Notes under the pieces: generated by a model | Told to the model about the DNA's origin: nothing | The model's database searches: none | The model's input: the letters and a program-made list of their open reading frames with translations, nothing else | Source of the DNA: Azospirillum sp. TSH100 | GTDB taxonomy: Bacteria > Pseudomonadota > Alphaproteobacteria > Azospirillales > Azospirillaceae | Length of the DNA stretch: 64,000 bases | NCBI RefSeq assembly: GCF_004923295.1 | Contig: NZ_CP039634.1 | Span: 1,826,001 to 1,890,000, forward strand | Reading direction: 5' to 3' | Translations under genes and position numbers: made by a program | Shown here: positions 60,840-64,000 of the stretch, in pieces | Position numbering within the stretch: the first letter of the stretch is position 1 | Layout of the letters: each line of letters opens with the position of its first letter

Positions 60840-62924
60840 TTGGCGCGGGGTTGGGTGCGTAACGTCTGGGTAAGGCGGGCAGGATCGGCGGCCCTGGGCG
60901 CCGCCGCCCTGATGGGGGCGGCGCTGCTGCTCGACCGGCTGTTCCCGCCGCCGCTGGATCGACTGGCCGACCTGTCTGTGACCGTCACCGACCGCAAGGG
61001 CCAGCCGCTCCGCGTCTTCACCAACGCGGCCGGCGCGTGGCGGCTGCTGGCGACGGTGGACGATGTCTCGCCGCTGTTCGTCGAACTGCTGCTGGCCTAT
61101 GAGGACCGGCGGTTCGAGAGCCATGCCGGCGTCGATCCGCTGGCCGTGCTGCGGGCGGCGGCGCAGAATCTGGGGGCGGGTCGGGTCGTTTCCGGCGCCT
61201 CCACCATCACCATGCAGGTTGCGCGCCTGCTGGAGCCGCGGCCGCGCACCCTCTCCGCCAAGCTGATCGAGGCGGCGAGGGCGGCGCAGCTGGAATGGCG
61301 CTATGGCAAGCGCGACATCCTCGGCATGTATCTGACCCTCGCCCCCTATGGCGGCAATATCGAGGGCATCCGGGCCGCTTCGCTGATGCTGCTGGGCAAA
61401 TCGCCGCGGGAACTGGACGCGGCGGAGGCGGCGCTGCTGGTCTCCTTGCCGCAATCCCCCTCCCATCTGCGGCCCGACCGCTATCCTGAACGGGCACGGG
61501 CGGCGCGCGACAAGGTGCTGGACCGGGTGGCGGAGGCGAGCGCCCTGTCAGCCAAGGCAGTGGCAGAGGCGAAATCACTGCCTGTGCCGTCAACCCGCCT
61601 GCCCCTGCCGACCTCCGCCCCGCATCTCGCCGACCGTCTGCGTGGTGCCAATCCTGGCCGGGTGGAGATCGTCACGACCATCGACGGCACCCTGCAACAG
61701 GCGGTCGAGGCGCTGGGACGGCGGGCAGCGGAGACGCTGAACCCGCAGGCCGGGCTGGCGGTGCTGGTGGTCGACAACCGCGACCGCTCGGTGCTGGCCT
61801 ATCTTGGCAGTCCCAATGCGCTGGACGAAACGCGGCAGGGGCCGATCGACATGGTGCGGGCGGTGCGCTCGCCGGGGTCGGCGCTAAAGCCCTTCATCTA
61901 TGGGCTGGGCTTCGACGACGGCATCATCCACCCGCTGACCCAGATCGCCGACGTCTCCACCCGCTTCGGCGACTGGGCGCCGCGCAACTTCGACCGCAGC
62001 TTCACCGGCGACCTGACGGTGATGGAGGCGTTGCAGCGCTCGCTGAACGTACCGGCGGTTCTGGTGCTCGACCGTGTCGGGCCGCTGCGCTTCGCCGAGG
62101 CGTTGCGCAAGGCCGGCGCCCGGCTGGTGCTGCCCGGCCGGACGGCGCTGCCGGGGCTCCCGGTGGCGCTGGGCGGGGCGTCGATCAGCCTGTGGGATAC
62201 GACGATGCTCTACAGCGGGCTGGCGCGCGACGGGTTGGTGGCGCCGCTGCGTGCCAGGCTGGATGAGGCCGTCGGCACGGAGCAGCGGCTGCTGTCGGCC
62301 ACTGCGGCCCAGCAGGTGCGGGCGATCCTGGAAGGCTCCCCGCCCCCCCCAGGGGTGGTGCAGGCTCAGGAACTGCGCGGCAGCGGACCTGTGGCGCTGA
62401 AGACCGGCACCAGCTATGGCTTCCGTGATGCCTGGGCCTTCGGTGTCACCGGGCGCTATACGGTCGGCGTGTGGGTCGGTCGGCCGGATGGCACGCCCAG
62501 CCCCGACCATTACGGCCGCAACACCGCCGCTCCGCTTCTGTTCGAGGTCTTCGACCGGCTGCCGGCCGAGCGTGGCCGACCCGCCGGCCCGGTGAGGAGC
62601 GAGGCGCCGCCGGAGTTGCTGCGCCGCCTGCGGCCGGGCGAGGTGGAATTGGCCGGGCCGCGCCAGACCGACCGGCTGCGCCTGACCTTCCCGGTCAGCG
62701 ACATGGTGTTGGAGGCGCTGGGGCCGGATGGCAGGGGGGAACCGATGACCCTGACGGCCAGTGGCGGGCGGCGTCCACTGTCCTGGCTGATCGACGGACG
62801 GCGGATCGCCCAGTCGCCGATCGCGCGGGAGGTGGTGTGGCGTCCGGACGGTCCGGGGGTGGTGCGGGTCACCGTGCTGGACGCCGATGGTCGCAGCGAC
62901 AGCGCGACCGTGGAGATACGGTAA
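60840..62924 (+). CDS. pbpC: Penicillin-binding protein 1C
   Basis: A 694-residue bifunctional murein synthase. It has an N-terminal membrane anchor (AGSAALGAAALMGAALLLDRL). The GT51 glycosyltransferase (about 70-235) has EDRRFESHAGVD (catalytic Glu near 88), GASTITMQVARLL and RDILGMYLTLAPYGGNIEGI. The transpeptidase (about 290-560) has the SxxK Ser347 in PGSALKPFIYG, SLN and KTGTS. A C-terminal PBP1C tail domain (about 590-690) follows. The start is a TTG; GTG 60855 is an alternative. It is coupled to the alpha-2-macroglobulin gene, as in E. coli yfhM-pbpC. Confidence 0.94.
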   Translation: MARGWVRNVWVRRAGSAALGAAALMGAALLLDRLFPPPLDRLADLSVTVTDRKGQPLRVFTNAAGAWRLLATVDDVSPLFVELLLAYEDRRFESHAGVDPLAVLRAAAQNLGAGRVVSGASTITMQVARLLEPRPRTLSAKLIEAARAAQLEWRYGKRDILGMYLTLAPYGGNIEGIRAASLMLLGKSPRELDAAEAALLVSLPQSPSHLRPDRYPERARAARDKVLDRVAEASALSAKAVAEAKSLPVPSTRLPLPTSAPHLADRLRGANPGRVEIVTTIDGTLQQAVEALGRRAAETLNPQAGLAVLVVDNRDRSVLAYLGSPNALDETRQGPIDMVRAVRSPGSALKPFIYGLGFDDGIIHPLTQIADVSTRFGDWAPRNFDRSFTGDLTVMEALQRSLNVPAVLVLDRVGPLRFAEALRKAGARLVLPGRTALPGLPVALGGASISLWDTTMLYSGLARDGLVAPLRARLDEAVGTEQRLLSATAAQQVRAILEGSPPPPGVVQAQELRGSGPVALKTGTSYGFRDAWAFGVTGRYTVGVWVGRPDGTPSPDHYGRNTAAPLLFEVFDRLPAERGRPAGPVRSEAPPELLRRLRPGEVELAGPRQTDRLRLTFPVSDMVLEALGPDGRGEPMTLTASGGRRPLSWLIDGRRIAQSPIAREVVWRPDGPGVVRVTVLDADGRSDSATVEIR

Positions 62925-62944
62925 GGACTGGAGTCTGTTTTTCC

Positions 62945-62987
62945 GTGTGATCCACGCCTCAAGCGATTCCGCTTGAACCGATCACAC
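62945..62987. repeat. Nested inverted repeat between convergent genes
   Basis: Outer arms GTGTGATC (62945-62952) and GATCACAC (62980-62987) are perfect. Inside them TCAAGCG (62959-62965) pairs perfectly with CGCTTGA (62970-62976) around a four-base loop. It lies between pbpC and the minus-strand zinc-binding gene, so it may be a bidirectional terminator without T-runs or a member of a dispersed REP-like repeat family. The stop codon of the zinc-binding gene abuts the repeat. Confidence 0.55.
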
Positions 62988-62988
62988 T

Positions 62989-63198
62989 CTAGGAGGCGCG
63001 GCGCAGGCCGAAGGGAGCGTCGTCGCGCTGGCTCCATACCCGCGTGCGGACGCGCATCTGCTTCTGGCAATCCACCGAGCAATAGAGCGGTGCCGGCCCG
63101 CGCATGGAGGGACGAACAAAGGGGCGGCCGCAGCAGGCGCAATGCAGTTGGCGGGTCGCGATGTGCGGGGTGGCGGCCGGACGGGCGGAGGCGGACAT
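62989..63198 (-). CDS. Small zinc-finger-like protein
   Basis: A 69-residue protein with a four-Cys zinc-binding pattern, CACCGRPF then LYCSVDCQKQMRVR, resembling treble-clef or zinc-ribbon small proteins. The basic C-terminal half suggests nucleic-acid or protein contact. The start at 63198 is chosen because codons between 63199 and an upstream ATG at 63261 include rare ones (ATA, ACA, CGA) unlike the gene itself. There is no strong ribosome binding site at either. Function is unknown. Confidence 0.65.
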   Translation of the reverse strand: MSASARPAATPHIATRQLHCACCGRPFVRPSMRGPAPLYCSVDCQKQMRVRTRVWSQRDDAPFGLRRAS

Positions 63199-63377
63199 CT
63201 CGGAAGCGGTCGGTTGGTTTCGTGTGAGCGCCAATATAGGCGCGGTGTGTTGCAGTTCCATGTTCGGGAAAACGCCTAGGGCTGAATGGGTAGAAGTCCT
63301 GCCCGACGGTTGGGGCGGTTGACCGGCTCCATCCGAAGACCTATCTGAAAAGGCTGAGAACAAGCGGGAGCGCTGCG

Positions 63378-63788
63378 GTGCCGATGCGCGTCGCCGACTG
63401 GATGTGGAGGCTGTGCGGGGGCACGGGGGTGTTGGTCCTCGTGATCCTTGGCCTGCTGCTGTGGTCGGACGCCGCCACCGCTGCCTGCCCGCATGACCGG
63501 CGGGCTGAGCCTGCCGCCGCCGCGGCGTACGGCATGTCCCACGCGTCGGATCCGAAGATGGCGGACGTGAATGGGATGAACCATGATCGACAAGCACCAG
63601 GGCGGACGCATCACGCGTTGCAGTCCTGCTGCGCCGGGATGGCCTGTGCCACCGTGGCGATCGGGCTGCCGAATGCGGAGGTTCTGACGCCGGTCGCGTC
63701 CACCGGGTCGCATCTGGGTTGGGCCGCCGGGCCGTTGCGTGAAGGGTTGGGTGTCAGGCCCGATCTGCCGCCGCCGCGACTGGGATGA
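63378..63788 (+). CDS. Met/His/Cys-rich exported protein, probably copper-related
   Basis: A 136-residue protein. A hydrophobic signal or anchor (GVLVLVILGLLLWSDAATA) is followed by a region rich in possible metal ligands: ACPHDRR, MSHASDPKM, NGMNHDRQ, RTHHALQSCCAGMACA. The combination suggests copper binding in the periplasm. The GTG start follows GGGAG at seven bases; ATG 63384 is alternative. It precedes, by 71 bases, a Tat-exported protein that looks like a multicopper oxidase, supporting a copper-handling pair (inference). Family not recognised beyond this. Confidence 0.65.
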   Translation: MPMRVADWMWRLCGGTGVLVLVILGLLLWSDAATAACPHDRRAEPAAAAAYGMSHASDPKMADVNGMNHDRQAPGRTHHALQSCCAGMACATVAIGLPNAEVLTPVASTGSHLGWAAGPLREGLGVRPDLPPPRLG

Positions 63789-63859
63789 TGATCCCGCGCC
63801 GCTGAGCTTCCGCGGCACCTTCCTCCATCCTCCAAGCACCCGATCATTCGGAGTCCGTC

Positions 63860-64000
63860 ATGACTCTTGCGCTTTCGCGCCGCCGTCTGCTGTCTACGGT
63901 GGTTGCCGGCGGCTGTGCCGCTTTGCTGCCCGCTTTTCCCCGCTCCGCCCTTGCCGCCGGTTCGGCTGCCGGCGAACCCATGCGTCTGACGGTCGACCGC
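63860..64000 (+). CDS. Tat-exported protein, N-terminal part, probably multicopper oxidase (cut by window end)
   Basis: Only the first 47 codons are in the window. It starts with a twin-arginine signal (LSRRRLLSTVVAGGCAALLP, ending near ALAAGS), followed by EPMRLTVDR, which is like the first strand of a CopA/SufI-type multicopper oxidase. GGAG lies six bases before the ATG. The copper-rich exported protein gene just upstream supports the call, but the copper-binding motifs lie beyond the window, so the identification is tentative. Confidence 0.6.
   Translation, partial: MTLALSRRRLLSTVVAGGCAALLPAFPRSALAAGSAAGEPMRLTVDR

Noticed and set aside
55455..61466. A very long open frame on the minus strand
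   Set aside because: It lies opposite the alpha-2-macroglobulin and pbpC genes. High-GC coding DNA commonly leaves the antisense frame open; the product is His/Arg/Gln-rich with no recognisable domain.
1..64000. CRISPR arrays, tRNA or rRNA genes, insertion sequences
   Set aside because: No regularly spaced repeats, no clear T-arm or anticodon patterns, no rRNA sequence and no transposase motifs were seen on either strand; a tRNA scan could not be run.

Overview
The window is 64 kb of GC-rich, densely coded bacterial DNA from an alphaproteobacterium, most likely Azospirillum or a close Rhodospirillales relative. This rests on the gene orders aroQ-accB-accC and aminotransferase-hom-glpX, a NifQ protein (molybdenum delivery to nitrogenase), chemoreceptors with PAS/PilZ and NIT domains, and an unusually large number of two-component proteins. 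The genus is an inference. No rRNA, tRNA, CRISPR array, insertion sequence or phage gene was seen.

Layout. 0-5 kb: a small exported protein, then trehalose/glycogen genes (treZ and a glycogen-debranching amylo-1,6-glucosidase). 5-12 kb: small membrane and PilZ-like proteins, then envelope genes: a SPOR-polysaccharide deacetylase fusion, an L,D-transpeptidase, and a divergent MepK/DUF882 peptidase, followed by an XRE regulator. 12-18.5 kb: an AT-rich gap, an Arg-rich unknown protein divergent from a dynamin-like GTPase, a periplasmic solute-binding protein, and aroQ-accB-accC (shikimate pathway and acetyl-CoA carboxylase). 18.5-30 kb: a sensory block. A PAS chemoreceptor with a C-terminal PilZ domain sits behind a consensus sigma-54 promoter and an array of TTTGCAA motifs. 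It is followed by a tightly packed run of a four-PAS histidine kinase, a CHASE histidine kinase, a single-domain response regulator, a REC-PAS-GGDEF cyclase, a degenerate kinase-REC protein, a REC protein and a lipoprotein.

30-36 kb: nifQ and a CoxG-like SRPBCC protein on the minus strand; YjbQ; then a DegP protease with an OmpR-type regulator/kinase pair (envelope stress). 36-44.6 kb: an AI-2E-family permease, a DHA2 efflux pump, SppA, an AhpD-like protein, an orphan REC-Hpt protein and a NIT-domain chemoreceptor. 44.9-49 kb: aminotransferase, homoserine dehydrogenase, GlpX and a DUF1127 protein. 49-55.4 kb: a hybrid kinase, cutA, moeA, a LysR regulator, and a PepSY/DUF2946 pair. 55.6-62.9 kb: a thioester-containing bacterial alpha-2-macroglobulin next to penicillin-binding protein 1C. 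63-64 kb: a small zinc-binding protein, a Met/His/Cys-rich exported protein, and the start of a Tat-exported protein that is probably a multicopper oxidase, cut by the window end.

The strongest leads for new biology are the packed sensory operon with its degenerate kinase (21.5-30 kb), the regulatory region before the PAS-PilZ chemoreceptor (18.5-18.98 kb), a possible minus-strand small RNA near 35.9 kb, and the SPOR-deacetylase fusion beside 3-3 crosslink enzymes. All calls come from reading the sequence; no searches were run.
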